A stretch of 64,000 nt of DNA, taken from NCBI GenBank assembly GCA_026003195.1, contig BPGU01000003.1:372001-436000 (forward strand). Direction: 5' to 3'. The position numbers were made by a program, and so were the translations under genes. The notes under the pieces are model-generated. The model was given only the letters and a program-made list of their open reading frames with translations, had not been told where the DNA came from and did not search any database. Each line of letters begins with the position of its first letter. Position 1 is the first letter of the stretch. This document shows, in pieces, positions 63,146 through 64,000 of the stretch. This DNA is from Armatimonadota bacterium. GTDB taxonomy: Bacteria > Armatimonadota > HRBIN16.

Positions 63146-64000
63146 CTATTCGGATACTTGCACGGTCCCCTTCCGTTCCAGCTTGCTCCATCCGGCGCGC
63201 ACACCCTGCAGGGCAGTGAGCACCGACTTGATCATCACCGCGTACATCAGCTGGCGATACACGAACCGCTGCCAGAACAGCCACCATAGCAGCCGCATTC
63301 GCTCACGGTCCAGGCGGAAAGCGACGCTGCTTGCCAGCAGTTCAATCGCGAAGAACAGAGCGTAGAGAAAGCCGATTTGCGAGAGCGCGGCAACCGCCTG
63401 GGGCAGGGGGTGCCAGTCCTGACGCAATAGCCCACGGGTGAGCCACGCTTCCCCCACGTTGACCAGCGTCCACGCCACCTGCAAATCCACCAGAGGCGAC
63501 AGAATCTGGAAGAGCACTTGAAACAACCACAGGGACGGCAGCAATACCCAGCCGAACCATCCATAACGACCCAGCGCGTCACGATGCTTCCACAAGCACT
63601 GCAGGGTACCGTATGCCCAGCGGAAACGCTGGCGGAACAAGCCCTTCAGGTTGTCTGGCGCCTCCGTGAGCCCGATGGCGTCGTTGGCGGTTTCGATGTG
63701 CCAGCCCGCCCGGCGCAGTCGCCAGGTCAGGTCCATGTCCTCTGCCATCGTATCGCGCTCATAGCCGCCAGCCTGTAGCACCGCCTCGCGCCTCCACGCC
63801 CCCACTGCGCCGGGTACCACGGTGACCGCGTTGAGCAGTGCGTAGGCGCGCCGATCCAGATTCTGGCTGGTGATGTACTCTATCGCCTGCCAGCGCGTTA
63901 GCACATTGATGCGGTTGCCTACTTTCACATTGCCGGCGACGGCTCCTACTCGCGGGTCCGCAAATCGCCTGACCAGGCGAACGACGGTATCGGGCAGGAA
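63146..64000 (-). CDS. Membrane glycosyltransferase family 2 synthase (5' end outside window)
   Basis: A processive GT2 synthase, at least 284 residues, cut by the right edge. The frame is open to 64000, reading FADPRVGAVAGNVKVGNRIN and then EAVLQAGGYERDTMAEDMDL (acceptor-binding ED), FRQRFRWAYGTLQCLWKH (QRxRW motif) and about four C-terminal membrane helices. This is the layout of NodC, hyaluronan and poly-N-acetylglucosamine synthases. A GTG at 63928 is not the real start because the protein text continues upstream. Confidence 0.88.
   Translation of the reverse strand, partial: FLPDTVVRLVRRFADPRVGAVAGNVKVGNRINVLTRWQAIEYITSQNLDRRAYALLNAVTVVPGAVGAWRREAVLQAGGYERDTMAEDMDLTWRLRRAGWHIETANDAIGLTEAPDNLKGLFRQRFRWAYGTLQCLWKHRDALGRYGWFGWVLLPSLWLFQVLFQILSPLVDLQVAWTLVNVGEAWLTRGLLRQDWHPLPQAVAALSQIGFLYALFFAIELLASSVAFRLDRERMRLLWWLFWQRFVYRQLMYAVMIKSVLTALQGVRAGWSKLERKGTVQVSE

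Overview
The window looks like chromosomal DNA of a GC-rich bacterium, most likely of the phylum Armatimonadota. The main clue is a set of secreted proteins whose N-termini run [19 protein letters not shown] followed by [14 protein letters not shown], with a DGHVK-type motif near the C-terminus. Other clues are DUF6785-type membrane proteins and C-terminal [12 protein letters not shown] modules on secreted proteins. The taxon is inferred from family resemblance, not proven. No rRNA, tRNA, CRISPR array or intact mobile element was seen. About 58 protein genes are supported, two of them cut by the window edges (the first and last genes).

Layout. 1-2.9 kb: an operon-like run of an ArsG/CcdA-type membrane protein (5' cut), a TauE/SafE exporter, a free-standing HdrA-N-like cysteine protein, an ArsP-type permease and a CPRC thioredoxin-like protein. 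This is probably an arsenical, thiol or sulfur detoxification module. 2.9-5.5 kb: purS-purQ, an unknown protein, a 1-Cys peroxiredoxin and a small winged-helix protein. 5.5-8.2 kb: a lipoprotein, a pilin-like protein and a YihY-type membrane protein. 8.5-13.3 kb: greA-lysS, a serpin lipoprotein and a polysaccharide export protein. 13.6-20.8 kb: a pilin remnant, then a minus-strand set (VWA protein, O-antigen-ligase/TPR protein, two GT2 glycosyltransferases). 21.1-26.2 kb: a GntR-LacI hybrid regulator with a likely auto-operator, a pilin-like protein, a small membrane protein, a DUF6785 transporter-like protein and an FmdB zinc ribbon. 26.2-31.4 kb: selB, a beta-helix secreted protein and a beta-barrel-like protein. 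31.4-37.6 kb: PRPP synthetase, gatC, rlmN, a double retropepsin-PDZ protein and mutL. 37.6-43.8 kb: a coiled-coil secreted protein, a sugar ABC binding protein and permease without an ATPase gene, an M48-TPR protease, a PhyH-type oxygenase and a DUF2892 protein. 43.9-50.7 kb: a second TauE/SafE, purH, rqcH, an orphan phage-type terminase and a methyltransferase. 51-54.7 kb: a flotillin-like SPFH protein with a His-rich NfeD-like partner, hsp20 and rpmB. 54.9-62.8 kb: two secreted proteins with the C-terminal calcium-loop module, a third pilin, an ABC exporter, a Gfo/Idh/MocA-ThuA pair and DUF1003. 63.1 kb to the end: a membrane GT2 synthase (5' cut).

The most unusual layer is repetitive. A short palindromic element serves as an intergenic terminator in one place and lies in frame inside three coding regions in others. 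An 87-bp element that stays open as LEGEA...EP.GD.MFGSP...VHAT occurs in two full copies plus fragments. A 54-bp unit occurs downstream of two genes, and a run of six short palindromes sits near the right end. Clear sigma70-type promoters (TTGACA-17-TATAAT) lie ahead of the first pilin and the beta-barrel gene. A HAIR-like inverted repeat sits ahead of hsp20, and a 34-bp imperfect palindrome sits just downstream of the GntR gene's promoter.
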